Assembly: GCF_014268445.2 (NCBI RefSeq)
Contig: NZ_CP077089.1
Location: 3,775,501-3,839,500 of the forward strand
DNA length: 64,000 bases
Source of the DNA: Pseudomonas tensinigenes
GTDB lineage: Bacteria > Pseudomonadota > Gammaproteobacteria > Pseudomonadales > Pseudomonadaceae
Direction of reading: 5' to 3'
In this document: piece after piece, positions 48,964 to 58,033 of the stretch
How positions within the stretch are numbered: the stretch's first letter is position 1
Layout: each line of letters opens with the position of its first letter
The notes under the pieces: generated by a model
Database searches by the model: none
Seen by the model: only the letters and a program-made list of their open reading frames with translations
Told to the model about the DNA's origin: nothing
Position numbers and translations under genes: made by a program

Positions 48964-50751
48964 TTATTTCTTGCCGGGCAACACCGCTCCCAGCACCTGT
49001 TTCGCAGTCTGCACGATCACCCCCGCCTCATCCGGATCGCCCTTGAGCAATGTCGTGGCGAATTTCTTCGCCTGTTCAAGCTTGATGTGCGGCGGTAACG
49101 GCGGCACGTTCGGGTCGGTCTTGAACTCGATCACCACCGGCACCTCCGAGGCCAGTGCCTTTTCCCAGGCAGCGGCGACGTCTTCTTCGCGATCGACAAA
49201 AATGCCTTTCAGGCCTATGGAAATGGCAAACAAGTGATAAGGCACGTCCGGAATACTTTGCGAAGCTTCGAACTTCGGATCGCCCTCCATCACCCGCTGT
49301 TCCCAGGTCACCTGATTGAGATCTTCGTTGTTGAACACCGCGCAGATCCATTTCGGGCTCGCCCATTGCCGCCAATACTTGGCGACGGTAATCAGTTCGG
49401 CCATGTTGTTCATCTGCATTGCGCCGTCACCCACCAGCGCGATCACCGGACGTTCGGGATAAGCAAACTTGGCGGCAATTGCGTAAGGCACTGCCGCCCC
49501 CATGGACGCCAGACCACCGGACAACGAGCATTGCATGCCACGGCGGATTTTCAGGTCACGGGCAAACCAGTTGGCGCACGAGCCGGAGTCGCTGGTGATG
49601 ATTGCCTCATCGGGCAGGCGCGGCGACAGCTCATACACCACCCTTTGCGGGTTGACCGGGTCGGCTTTGGCCATCGCACGCCTTTCCAGGGTTTTCTCCC
49701 AGCTACCGCGCCAGCCTTCGACTTTCTTGCGCCACTTGCTGGAGGTTTTCTGTTCGAGCAGTGGTAATAACGCGGCGAGGGTTTCCGCCGAATCGCCGAC
49801 CAGATTGACCTCCATCGGATAGCGCAGGCTGAGCATGTCGGGTTGCAAATCGATCTGCACGCCACGGGCCTGACCTTCCTTGGGCAGGAACTCCGAGTAC
49901 GGAAAACCCGAACCGATCATCAGCAAGGTGTCGCATTCGCTCATCAATTTGTAGCTGGGTTCAGTGCCGAGCAGGCCGATGCTGCCGGTGACCCAAGGCA
50001 AATCGTCCGGCAACACGGCTTTGCCCAACAGCGCCTTGGCGACGCCGGCGCCGAGTTTTTCCGCCACCGCGATGACTTCATCAGTCGCTTGCAATGCCCC
50101 GGCGCCGACCAGAATCGCGACCTTTTCGCCCGCGTTCAAAACGTCGGCGGCACGCTGCAGATCGACGTCATAAGGCAGCACTTTGGGTTTCGTGTAACCA
50201 ACCCCGGAATGCGCGGTGCCATGGGCGCGCGCCGGTGCTTGGTATTTCAGCTCCTGCAAATCGTTGGGCAGAATCAGCGCAGTTACCCGACGCTCGCCCA
50301 CGGCGGTCCGCACTGCCCGATCGAGCAAATGCCGCACCTGCGAAGGCGCGGATGCTTGCTGCACAAATGCCCCGGCGACGTCTTTGAACATCGACACCAG
50401 ATCGAGCTCTTGCTGGTAGTGACTGCCGAGCGCCGTGCGCGCCTGCTGACCGACGATGGCCAACACCGGCATGTGGTCCATGCGTGCGTCGTAGAGGCCA
50501 GTGATCAGGTGCGAGGCACCTGGCCCGGAAGTGGCGATGCACACACCCAACTCACCGGTGAACTTGGCATGTGCCGAGGCCATGAACGCGGCCATTTCTT
50601 CATGCCGCGCCTGGACGAATTCGATCTTTCCCTTGGCCCGGCTGAGCGCGCCGAACACGCCGTTGATGCCATCCCCCGGATAGCCAAAAATCCGCGTAAC
50701 GCCCCACTCGCTGAGCCGTTCAACCAGAAAATCTCCCACTGTCATCGTCAT
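48964..50751 (-). CDS. Thiamine-diphosphate enzyme (pyruvate oxidase/acetolactate synthase-like)
   Basis: The 595-residue product has the three ThDP-enzyme domains: N-terminal Pyr domain with the catalytic Glu (FVQARHEEMAAFMA) and GYPGDGINGVFGAL, central FAD/UDP-like domain (AILVGAGALQATDEV) and C-terminal PP domain with GDGAMQMNNMAELITV. It resembles PoxB in size and order, and is often annotated as a thiamine pyrophosphate-requiring enzyme. The start at 50751 (MTMTVGDFLVERLSEWGV) has weak GAGATG upstream. The substrate is likely pyruvate or a related 2-oxo acid. Confidence 0.83.
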   Translation of the reverse strand: MTMTVGDFLVERLSEWGVTRIFGYPGDGINGVFGALSRAKGKIEFVQARHEEMAAFMASAHAKFTGELGVCIATSGPGASHLITGLYDARMDHMPVLAIVGQQARTALGSHYQQELDLVSMFKDVAGAFVQQASAPSQVRHLLDRAVRTAVGERRVTALILPNDLQELKYQAPARAHGTAHSGVGYTKPKVLPYDVDLQRAADVLNAGEKVAILVGAGALQATDEVIAVAEKLGAGVAKALLGKAVLPDDLPWVTGSIGLLGTEPSYKLMSECDTLLMIGSGFPYSEFLPKEGQARGVQIDLQPDMLSLRYPMEVNLVGDSAETLAALLPLLEQKTSSKWRKKVEGWRGSWEKTLERRAMAKADPVNPQRVVYELSPRLPDEAIITSDSGSCANWFARDLKIRRGMQCSLSGGLASMGAAVPYAIAAKFAYPERPVIALVGDGAMQMNNMAELITVAKYWRQWASPKWICAVFNNEDLNQVTWEQRVMEGDPKFEASQSIPDVPYHLFAISIGLKGIFVDREEDVAAAWEKALASEVPVVIEFKTDPNVPPLPPHIKLEQAKKFATTLLKGDPDEAGVIVQTAKQVLGAVLPGKK

Positions 50752-50923
50752 CTCGATCCTCGTCTTTCTCCGCTGCATGGAGCTGTCCCGGCAGAACATC
50801 TGCCAAGAGGTGTAAGGGTCTGGACAGTCGGGTTGTTGGCGAAGTTTCGATGGATTTCCTCAGGCCAATCCTTGTTTGTTTTTTTGAGTCCCCCACAAGA
50901 CCTGTCGATCAACGGTGAGGCTA

Positions 50924-50987
50924 TTCGCGAGCAGGCTCGCTCCCACAGGGAATTGAGTTGAAATGTGGGAGCGAGCCTGCTCGCGAA
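50924..50987. repeat. REP-type inverted repeat
   Basis: Arms TTCGCGAGCAGGCTCGCTCCCACA-like and its complement (50924-50947 and 50964-50987) enclose about 16 bases. Typical REP pair, same core as at 36436. Confidence 0.82.
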
Positions 50988-51022
50988 GGCGCCAGAACAG
51001 TTACTGCTGAGGCGGGGCTTTT

Positions 51023-51298
51023 TCAACGATGCGGATGCACCGTCCACGCCACCAGTTTCACCACAATCGGCCGCACGACGAGGATGCACAAAAACGCCAC
51101 GGGCATCGCCAGCTTGTAGGCGTGCAAGGCATTACTCAGGTAGTCTTTATCAATGCCCGAGTTGGCGGCGGTGATCACCAACGACATCAGAAACGCCATG
51201 ATCGTCGCCATGTACAACGCGAACACATACGGCGTGGCACGTGGCGACAGCTTGCGACGGCTGATAAGCAAGGCTTCGGAGCTTGTCGGTTGATTCAT
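51023..51298 (-). CDS. DUF2798 membrane protein
   Basis: The 91-residue product has two spans (YVFALYMATIMAFLMSLVIT and LAMPVAFLCILVVRPIVVKL) with the DUF2798 pattern of a conserved central turn. The start at 51298 (MNQPTSSEALL) lies after TCGGTTG with a weak binding site. Divergent from the LysR regulator at 51423. The function is unknown. Confidence 0.78.
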   Translation of the reverse strand: MNQPTSSEALLISRRKLSPRATPYVFALYMATIMAFLMSLVITAANSGIDKDYLSNALHAYKLAMPVAFLCILVVRPIVVKLVAWTVHPHR

Positions 51299-51422
51299 AT
51301 GGCGTTTCCATCCGTTGACAGGGAGACCGCACGTTAGCAAAGCCGCCCCCGTGCAACTAGACGCTCAATCGCAGGTACTTTATAAAGCAGAACTTACGAA
51401 TCAACCCTGAACGGGACGATGA

Positions 51423-52367
51423 ATGAATCTGTTAACTGCGATTGCCAGTTTTATCAAAGTGGTGGAATCGGGCTCGATTGTCGGCGCCGCCAAGACGCTG
51501 GGCGTGAGCGCGGCGGCGGTAAGCCAGACGATCAACCGGCTGGAAGCACACCTCGGCGCTCGCTTGTTGCAACGCACCACGCGCAGCATGGCACTGACCG
51601 AAAACGGCGCGGTGTATTACGAGAAAGTCCGGCGCATTGCAGCGGATCTGGAGTCCGCGCAGAGCTCGATCAATAGCGATGAAACCGAATTGCAGGGCCG
51701 TCTGAGCATCGCCTCTACATCCGCATTCGGCCGCCATGTATTGGCGTCACTGATCGCCGGTTTCGCCGCGCAACACCCACGCCTGCTCATCGAACTCTCG
51801 ACCACCAACGGCAAGATCAATCACATCCACGACGGCTTCGATCTGAGCCTGCGGATCAAGCCGCAACTGGAGGACGGTATCGTCGCGCGCAAGATCGTTT
51901 CACTGCCCTTCATCATGTGCGCCGCGCCGGCCTATCTGCAGCGCGCTGGGTGGCCGCAATCGCCAGATGACTTGCACAACCACGCCTGCCTGGCCTTTCG
52001 TTATCCCTTGGACGGGCGCTTTCTGCGCTGGAGTTTTATCCGTGACGGCCAGCGTTTCGACGCCAATATCAATGCCACCGCGATCAGCGATGACATCGAT
52101 GCGCTGGCGCAAATGGCTGTTCACGGGGCCGGGGTCACGAGGCTGGCAGAGTTCGTGGCGGCACCTTATCTGGCGAGCGGGCAACTGGTGCCGCTGCTCG
52201 AACATAGCGACGCCGTCGTCGAGCCGATGGATATCTACGCCTGTGTTCAGGAGCGTGCGGCGATGACGCCGAAGGTCAAGGCCTTCCTGGATTATCTGAG
52301 CGCAGATTTGATCGCACGCTGGCCGACAACAAATGTTTTCGTCGAAGGGTTCAAAGACACTCGCTGA
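51423..52367 (+). CDS. LysR-type regulator
   Basis: The 314-residue product starts MNLLTAIASFIKVVESGSI, with helix-turn-helix VGAAKTLGVSAAAVSQTINR and an effector domain. It is divergent from the DUF2798 gene, which LysR regulators of this type often control, and is followed by an alpha/beta hydrolase gene. Confidence 0.87.
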   Translation: MNLLTAIASFIKVVESGSIVGAAKTLGVSAAAVSQTINRLEAHLGARLLQRTTRSMALTENGAVYYEKVRRIAADLESAQSSINSDETELQGRLSIASTSAFGRHVLASLIAGFAAQHPRLLIELSTTNGKINHIHDGFDLSLRIKPQLEDGIVARKIVSLPFIMCAAPAYLQRAGWPQSPDDLHNHACLAFRYPLDGRFLRWSFIRDGQRFDANINATAISDDIDALAQMAVHGAGVTRLAEFVAAPYLASGQLVPLLEHSDAVVEPMDIYACVQERAAMTPKVKAFLDYLSADLIARWPTTNVFVEGFKDTR

Positions 52368-52428
52368 AGCACACGAAATCAGTCAAAGTCCGCTTCGCAC
52401 AATCGGCCTATCACGGAAGATAACAACA

Positions 52429-53505
52429 ATGAAAAAATCTCTCGGCGCGCTACTTCTGATCGGCTTGAGCAGCCACGCATTCGCTGACGCTCAGCCCGTT
52501 GGTTTCCAGTACGCCACGCTGGCGGATCCACGTAACGAGCGCCCAGTGGAAATGGTCGTCTGGTACCCCGGTTCGACCACGGCCAAGACGCCACAATTAT
52601 TTGGCGACAACCCGGTCTTCGTTGGCGCACCGGCGGTGCTCGACGCCCCGGCCGCCAAGGGCGAGCATCCATTGGTGGTGCTGTCCCACGGCAATGGCGG
52701 AAGCTGGATCAACCAGACCTGGCTGGCCAGTGCGCTGGCGCATCAGGGTTACATCGTCGCGGCAGTCAACCATCCCGGCACCACCAGTCGCGACCGCAGT
52801 CCGCAAGCCGCGGCACAGTTGTGGCAGCGTCCCGTTGACCTCAGTCGGGCCATCGATGCAGTGACGGCGCAACCGGAAAAATTCGGCGCAGTGGCCAAGG
52901 ATCGAATTGCCATCGTCGGCCATTCTCTCGGCGGCTGGACGGTACTCGAAGCCGGCGGTGCACGCTTCGACCCCGAGCGCTTTGCCGAAGACTGCAAAGC
53001 CCATCCGCAACTGGCCAGTTGCACGGCGTACAACCAAATGAACACGGCAAGCACCGCGCAATCGAAAGCCCGACTGGCCGCCGATTTGCGTGACAAGCGC
53101 GTGACTGCCGTGGTTTCACTGGACCTGGGTCTGTCGCGCGGAATGACCGATGCAAGTCTGGCGGCCTACCCCGTGCCGATCCTGGTGATCGCTGCCGGCG
53201 TACCGTCGAAAGAATTGCCTGCGCAACTGGAATCCGTCGATCTCGCCAAACGCCTGCCGAAAACCTTATCGCGTTACGTCGAGATCAGCGACGCCAGCCA
53301 TTTCACGTTCATGGCGATCTGCAAACCTGGGGCCGTGGCCATGCTTGACGAGGACGTGCCAGGCGACAGCATTATCTGCACCGATGGCGAGGGTGGCCGC
53401 CCGCGTGCGCAGATCCAGCAACAAGTGATTTCCCTCATCACCGGGTTCCTGGCGCAGACACCTGACCATTTGAAACAAGCCATCACTTACAAGGAACCGC
53501 AATAA
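52429..53505 (+). CDS. Exported alpha/beta hydrolase (PAF-acetylhydrolase/dienelactone type)
   Basis: The 358-residue product has a signal peptide (LGALLLIGLSSHAFA), then VGFQYATLADPRNERPVEMV and VVLSHGNGGSWINQTWLASA. The nucleophile elbow is GHSLGGWTVLE (Ser near residue 163); the catalytic Asp and His are plausible in PVPILVIAAG and SDASHFTFM. The family includes secreted esterases and lipases. CGGAAGATAACAAC precedes the ATG. Confidence 0.8.
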   Translation: MKKSLGALLLIGLSSHAFADAQPVGFQYATLADPRNERPVEMVVWYPGSTTAKTPQLFGDNPVFVGAPAVLDAPAAKGEHPLVVLSHGNGGSWINQTWLASALAHQGYIVAAVNHPGTTSRDRSPQAAAQLWQRPVDLSRAIDAVTAQPEKFGAVAKDRIAIVGHSLGGWTVLEAGGARFDPERFAEDCKAHPQLASCTAYNQMNTASTAQSKARLAADLRDKRVTAVVSLDLGLSRGMTDASLAAYPVPILVIAAGVPSKELPAQLESVDLAKRLPKTLSRYVEISDASHFTFMAICKPGAVAMLDEDVPGDSIICTDGEGGRPRAQIQQQVISLITGFLAQTPDHLKQAITYKEPQ

Positions 53506-53507
53506 CA

Positions 53508-53918
53508 ATGCTGACGCCCTCCCCTCAGACCTTCCGGGGCAGTTGCCTGTGCGGAGCGGTGAAATACCAGATCCGCTCACGGCCCAAAGCGCTTTCGCAC
53601 TGCCATTGCAGCCAATGCCGCAAAAGCCACGGCGCGGCGTTTGCCAGCTATGGAAGCGTGCTGCGCCAGAACCTGGAACTGCTGGAGGGCGCCGAACAGC
53701 TCAAGGCCTATCAGTCTTCGCAATCGGTACAACGCCAGTTCTGCCTGAACTGCGGCTCGTCGCTGTTCTGGGCAAACCATCAGGATGAGTACCGCGACTG
53801 GATTTCGGTAGCCCTGGGCACGCTGGACACGACGTTCACCACGGAAAAACAGCAACACGTCGAAGTGACGTCGAAGGCGCCATGGTTTGAAATCAAGGAT
53901 CAATGGCCGCAGCGCTGA
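53508..53918 (+). CDS. GFA family zinc protein (CENP-V/GFA)
   Basis: The 136-residue product has the GFA zinc sites: GSCLCGAVKYQ, SHCHCSQCRKSHGAAF and FCLNCGSSLFWANHQ. Members relate to glutathione-dependent formaldehyde-activating enzyme. It starts two bases after the hydrolase and may form an operon with it. Confidence 0.87.
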   Translation: MLTPSPQTFRGSCLCGAVKYQIRSRPKALSHCHCSQCRKSHGAAFASYGSVLRQNLELLEGAEQLKAYQSSQSVQRQFCLNCGSSLFWANHQDEYRDWISVALGTLDTTFTTEKQQHVEVTSKAPWFEIKDQWPQR

Positions 53919-53966
53919 GCGTGAAAGATTCAATCATCAAACGTTGCTTCACCCTTTGGAGATCAG

Positions 53967-54350
53967 ATGAAACGCTCAAAAATAGCGGCCTTCTCTGCGC
54001 TGGTAATGGCCGCAATAAGCGTCATTGCGCTGCAGATGTTTCTGTACGACGCCGAAATAACCATGGCTCAGGCATCCATGGGCAGCGTACCAGTTCAATT
54101 GGTCGCAGAAATCCTGATCACCATCGCCACTCATCTGTTCGTCGTCCTGATGGTGCCAATGCTCTTGATCGCCTACAGGAAATACCTCGCCGGCTATGCA
54201 GTGCTTGCCCTGTCCCTCGCGGCCTACACCCAGATGACCACAGGGCTGGGTGTGATCGGGCCGATGGTCGCGATCATCGCCGTCTCGATCCTGGGTTTTT
54301 ATGGCTTCAGAAAAGCCAGCGAATGGGTTCGCTACCTGCGCGCGAAATGA
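53967..54350 (+). CDS. Four-span membrane protein, 127 aa
   Basis: Four hydrophobic segments (about 7-25, 44-66, 70-88 and 92-112) and a basic end (GFRKASEWVRYLRAK). GGAGATCAG precedes the ATG. I do not recognise the family; it resembles small DUF-type inner-membrane proteins. Confidence 0.65.
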   Translation: MKRSKIAAFSALVMAAISVIALQMFLYDAEITMAQASMGSVPVQLVAEILITIATHLFVVLMVPMLLIAYRKYLAGYAVLALSLAAYTQMTTGLGVIGPMVAIIAVSILGFYGFRKASEWVRYLRAK

Positions 54351-54608
54351 CTGATGCGACCGATCAATCGCGGTGCAAATCACCGTCGACCTGAAGCAAG
54401 CAGGCGCTCATCGCTTCGCTCAGCCATGTCCTGAAGGCTGTGCTGTTGGCGCAGTTCTCGAACGGCCGCGGTGATTTGGCCAGTCTCAGTGCAGCGGGCA
54501 ATTGCAAGCACAGAAATCCATCGCGCTCTGGAATACGAAGCCGGTTCTGTGGTGTCCTGTCTATTCTCAGCAGGTATTTTTCCACTCGCCAACGATGAGG
54601 CCCCTTAC
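54351..54608. other. Intergenic region upstream of yghU
   Basis: An open frame on each strand crosses this stretch but neither has a ribosome binding site or protein-like composition. It probably contains the yghU promoter; GATGAGGCCCCTTAC just before 54609 holds the binding site. Confidence 0.5.
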
Positions 54609-55448
54609 ATGAGCAAAACGCCGTACGTTCCGCCCCAGGTCTGGAAAAACGAAGCCCCGTCCGGTGGCCAGTTCGCCAGCATCAATCGGCCGATTGCCGG
54701 CCCTACCCACGACAAGACGCTGCCGGTCGGCAAGCATCCGTTGCAGCTGTATTCACTGGCCACGCCCAACGGCGTCAAAGTGACGATTCTTCTGGAAGAG
54801 TTGTTGGCGTTGGGTCACAGCGCTGCCGAGTACGATGCGTGGCTGATCCGCATTGGCGAAGGCGATCAGTTCTCCAGCGGTTTTGTCGAGATCAATCCGA
54901 ACTCGAAAATACCGGCGTTGCTGGATCACAGCGTTGAACCGCCGATTCGCGTGTTCGAGTCGGGTTCGATCCTGCTGTATCTGGCGGAGAAATTCGACGC
55001 CTTCCTGCCAAAAGATCCTGCTGGCCGCACCGAAACCTTGAACTGGCTGTTCTGGCAGATGGGCTCGGCGCCGTATCTGGGCGGCGGTTTCGGGCATTTC
55101 TACGCCTACGCACCGGAAAAAATGGAGTACCCGATCAACCGCTTCACCATGGAAGCCAAGCGGCAACTGGATGTGCTGGATCGGCGTTTGGCGCAAAGCG
55201 CCTACCTGGCCGGTGACAGTTACACCATCGCCGACATCGCCGTCTGGCCGTGGTACGGGCAATTGGTGCGCAACAATGTCTACTCCGCCGCCGAGTTTCT
55301 CGCGGCCCACGAATACACGCATGTGCAGCGCTGGGCCGAGGACATTGCCAGGCGGCCGGCGGTTATTCGCGGCCAGCGCGTCAACCGCACGTGGGGCGAT
55401 GAGGCGACTCAGGTGCCCGAACGTCATCAGGCTGATGATCTGAACTGA
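54609..55448 (+). CDS. yghU: Glutathione S-transferase YghU-like disulfide reductase
   Basis: The 279-residue product matches YghU (288 in E. coli): N-terminal extension YVPPQVWKNEAPSGGQFASI, thioredoxin fold HPLQLYSLATPNGVKVTILL, EINPNSKIPALLDHS, FESGSILLYLAEKF and GGFGHFYAYAPEKMEYPINR. YghU binds two glutathione molecules and reduces disulfides. The start at 54609 (MSKTPYVPP) is chosen over a long in-frame upstream extension without binding site. Confidence 0.88.
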   Translation: MSKTPYVPPQVWKNEAPSGGQFASINRPIAGPTHDKTLPVGKHPLQLYSLATPNGVKVTILLEELLALGHSAAEYDAWLIRIGEGDQFSSGFVEINPNSKIPALLDHSVEPPIRVFESGSILLYLAEKFDAFLPKDPAGRTETLNWLFWQMGSAPYLGGGFGHFYAYAPEKMEYPINRFTMEAKRQLDVLDRRLAQSAYLAGDSYTIADIAVWPWYGQLVRNNVYSAAEFLAAHEYTHVQRWAEDIARRPAVIRGQRVNRTWGDEATQVPERHQADDLN

Positions 55449-55714
55449 CGCCTTTACTCCCGCACATCCGCAGGGCCGGTCGCACGCTTTTGTGATCGGT
55501 CCGCTGCGCCTCGCTTCGCCCCCTCGCACGCGCCTAAAAAATCGCAACTCTGCGCCAACCCTCGACGCAGAGCGCTTGGACGATTGTGAAAAATTCGTTA
55601 ACTAACTGACTCGTACGGCTTTCTTCAGTCGGAATGATCTGACACACTAATGCGAATAATTCCTACACGCACTCGCACTGGATTCGTTTTCGTATCATTT
55701 GGGGAAGCAGATTG

Positions 55715-57895
55715 ATGTCGTTTCGCACCATTTACCGTCGTCCAAACCGTTCACCGAACCTCCTGGCGCTGGCCATATGCATGGCCAGCATCACCCCTGC
55801 GCTGGCAGATGAAGCATTACCCGCTACGCCTGAAAAAGCCGCGCCGGCGAGCACGCTGGAACTGGACGCCACCGAAATCGGCGCTACCCAGATGAGCAGC
55901 ACCACCGAAGACACCCAGTCCTACACCACCGGCCCGATGCGGACGGCGACCAAATTGTCATTGACCATGCGCGAAACGCCTCAGGCGGTGACGGTCATCA
56001 CTCGTCAGCGCATGGACGACCAGAACATGACCAGCATCAACGATGTGGTGAAAGGCACACCGGGACTGTTTCTCAGCCAGACCAGCGGTCCGGGACGGCA
56101 GACGTACAAGGCGCGCGGTTTCGACATCGACAACATCATGTACGACGGCCTGCCCAGCGCGTACTCGCCTTACACCATGGCGGTGCAACCAAACCTGGCG
56201 ATGTTCGACCGTGTCGAAATCGTCCGCGGTGCAACCGGGCTGGTCACCGGTGCCGGCAACCCGTCGGCGGCGATCAACATGGTGCGCAAACGGCCGACCG
56301 CCGATCAACGCGTGACCCTCACCGGCGCAGCAGGCAGTTGGGACGACTACCGTGGCGAAATCGATGCCTCCAGCCCGCTGAACGACAGTGGCACCTTGCG
56401 CGGCCGAGTGGTGAGTTCCTATCAGGGCGCCGACAGTTTCCGCGACAAGGAAGAGAACGACCATGGCCTGTTCTACGCCATCGGTGAGGCCGACCTGAGC
56501 GACAGCACCACCGCGACCCTCGGGTTCTCCCGGCAGAATGAACAGACCAACTATTTCTGGGGCGGTCTGCCGCTGGGCACCAATGGCCACCACCTCGATC
56601 TGCCCCGTTCCACCTATCCGGGCACCGACTGGGAAAACCGCAAACTGCAAATCGACACCGTGTTCGGTGAAGTGGAGCATCGTTTCGACAACGACTGGAA
56701 ACTGCACGTCGCCGGCTCCTCGTCGACCCTCGACGGCGAGTTCTCAGGAACCTACCTGTCGCGTTACGCCGGTCCACTGGAAACCACGGCTTATCAATCC
56801 CATCACACCGACAAGCAGCGTGCGTTCGACGCCTTCGCCAGCGGCCCGTTCGAAGCGTTCGGCCGCACCCATGAACTGGTCGTTGGCGCGAGCAACCGTG
56901 TGTATGACGGGACCACCAAAGAGTACGACCCGTACACCACCGCCTGGCCGATCGGCGCGCCCAAGCCCGACTTCGTCCGTGACGGCAAAACCCGCAGCGT
57001 CACCACCCAGGACGCCGTGTACCTGACCACCCGCCTGAGCCTGGCCGACCCGCTGACGCTGATCCTCGGCGGCCGCCTCGACTGGTACGACTACGATGAC
57101 CGCACGGCCGACGGCGATTACAAGGTCACCCGCAACCTCACCCGTTACGCCGGCCTGATCTACAAGCTGGACGACCATCACTCGGTGTACGCCAGCTACA
57201 CCGACATCTTCACCCCGCAAACCCAGAAAGACCTCGGCGGCAAAGTGCTCGAGCCGATCGTCGGTGAAAACTACGAAGTGGGCATCAAGGGCGAGTACTT
57301 CAACGGCGCCCTCAACGCGAGTCTGGCGGTGTTCCAGATGGATCAGACCGGCCGCGCCACCTTGGCCGACAACCAGTTCGGCTGCCCGGTCATGACCTGC
57401 TACAACACATCAGGCAAAGTGCGCAGCCAAGGCGTGGACATGGAACTGCAAGGCGCCCTGACCGAAAACTGGCAGGTCGGCGCCGGCTACACCTACACCC
57501 GCGCGCACTACATCAAGGACGAAAACCCGGCCAACAACAATCAGCGTTTCGATACCGACACGCCAGAGCATCTGTTCAAGGTGTCTACGGTGTACCGCTT
57601 CCAGGGCCCGCTGCAGAATCTGCGCGTGGGCGGCAACGTCTACTGGCAGAGCCGCATGTACAACGACATCACCCTGGCCAATAACGGTAGCTACCGCCTC
57701 GAACAGGGCGGTTATGCGGTCACCGACCTGATGGCCGGGTACGAAGTCAACAAACACCTGGATCTGCAAGTCAACGCGAACAATATCTTCGACCGCGTCT
57801 ACTACTCCGCCATCGGCTCCGATGTCACCTGGGGTTCCACCGACAACTATGGCAACCCGCGCAGCTACATGCTGACCGCCAAGTACAAGTTCTGA
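55715..57895 (+). CDS. TonB-dependent siderophore receptor
   Basis: The 726-residue product is an outer-membrane receptor: signal peptide (LLALAICMASITPALA), plug domain (ETPQAVTVITRQRMDDQNMT, FDIDNIMYDGLP, FDRVEIVRGATGLVTGAGNP) and a 22-strand barrel ending in YKF. There is no N-terminal signalling domain, so it is not of the FpvA/FecA type. The sequence suggests a ferrioxamine- or other hydroxamate-type siderophore but this cannot be decided. The start is ATG 55715 after GGGGAAG. An A/T-rich segment (TGCGAATAATTCC near 55651) may be a Fur site, but the match is weak. Confidence 0.9.
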   Translation: MSFRTIYRRPNRSPNLLALAICMASITPALADEALPATPEKAAPASTLELDATEIGATQMSSTTEDTQSYTTGPMRTATKLSLTMRETPQAVTVITRQRMDDQNMTSINDVVKGTPGLFLSQTSGPGRQTYKARGFDIDNIMYDGLPSAYSPYTMAVQPNLAMFDRVEIVRGATGLVTGAGNPSAAINMVRKRPTADQRVTLTGAAGSWDDYRGEIDASSPLNDSGTLRGRVVSSYQGADSFRDKEENDHGLFYAIGEADLSDSTTATLGFSRQNEQTNYFWGGLPLGTNGHHLDLPRSTYPGTDWENRKLQIDTVFGEVEHRFDNDWKLHVAGSSSTLDGEFSGTYLSRYAGPLETTAYQSHHTDKQRAFDAFASGPFEAFGRTHELVVGASNRVYDGTTKEYDPYTTAWPIGAPKPDFVRDGKTRSVTTQDAVYLTTRLSLADPLTLILGGRLDWYDYDDRTADGDYKVTRNLTRYAGLIYKLDDHHSVYASYTDIFTPQTQKDLGGKVLEPIVGENYEVGIKGEYFNGALNASLAVFQMDQTGRATLADNQFGCPVMTCYNTSGKVRSQGVDMELQGALTENWQVGAGYTYTRAHYIKDENPANNNQRFDTDTPEHLFKVSTVYRFQGPLQNLRVGGNVYWQSRMYNDITLANNGSYRLEQGGYAVTDLMAGYEVNKHLDLQVNANNIFDRVYYSAIGSDVTWGSTDNYGNPRSYMLTAKYKF

Positions 57896-57922
57896 GTCGA
57901 TAACGTTCGATCTGTCACAACA

Positions 57923-57962
57923 AACAAGGGCGCCGGGGAAATCCGCGGCGCCCTTGTTTTTT
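57923..57962 (+). terminator. Intrinsic terminator after the receptor gene
   Basis: A 12-pair stem (57923-57934 with 57947-57958) followed by TTTT on the plus strand, 28 bases after the stop codon. Confidence 0.88.
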
Positions 57963-58033
57963 CTACCCGCCGCATTAGTCATGAACGGCAATACCAGATA
58001 GTCTGTAAGCGAACTCATCTCGAAGCATCGCCC

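Noticed and set aside
49843..50961. Long plus-strand frame (372 codons) opposite the ThDP enzyme
   Set aside because: It mirrors a conserved gene whose motifs are complete on the other strand; no family features in the translation.
54364..54585. Minus-strand frame of 73 codons upstream of yghU
   Set aside because: No ribosome binding site, no family features, and it would overlap the expected yghU promoter.
55651..55669. Fur box upstream of the siderophore receptor
   Set aside because: Only a short AATAATT-like core is present; the match to the 19-bp consensus is too weak to call.
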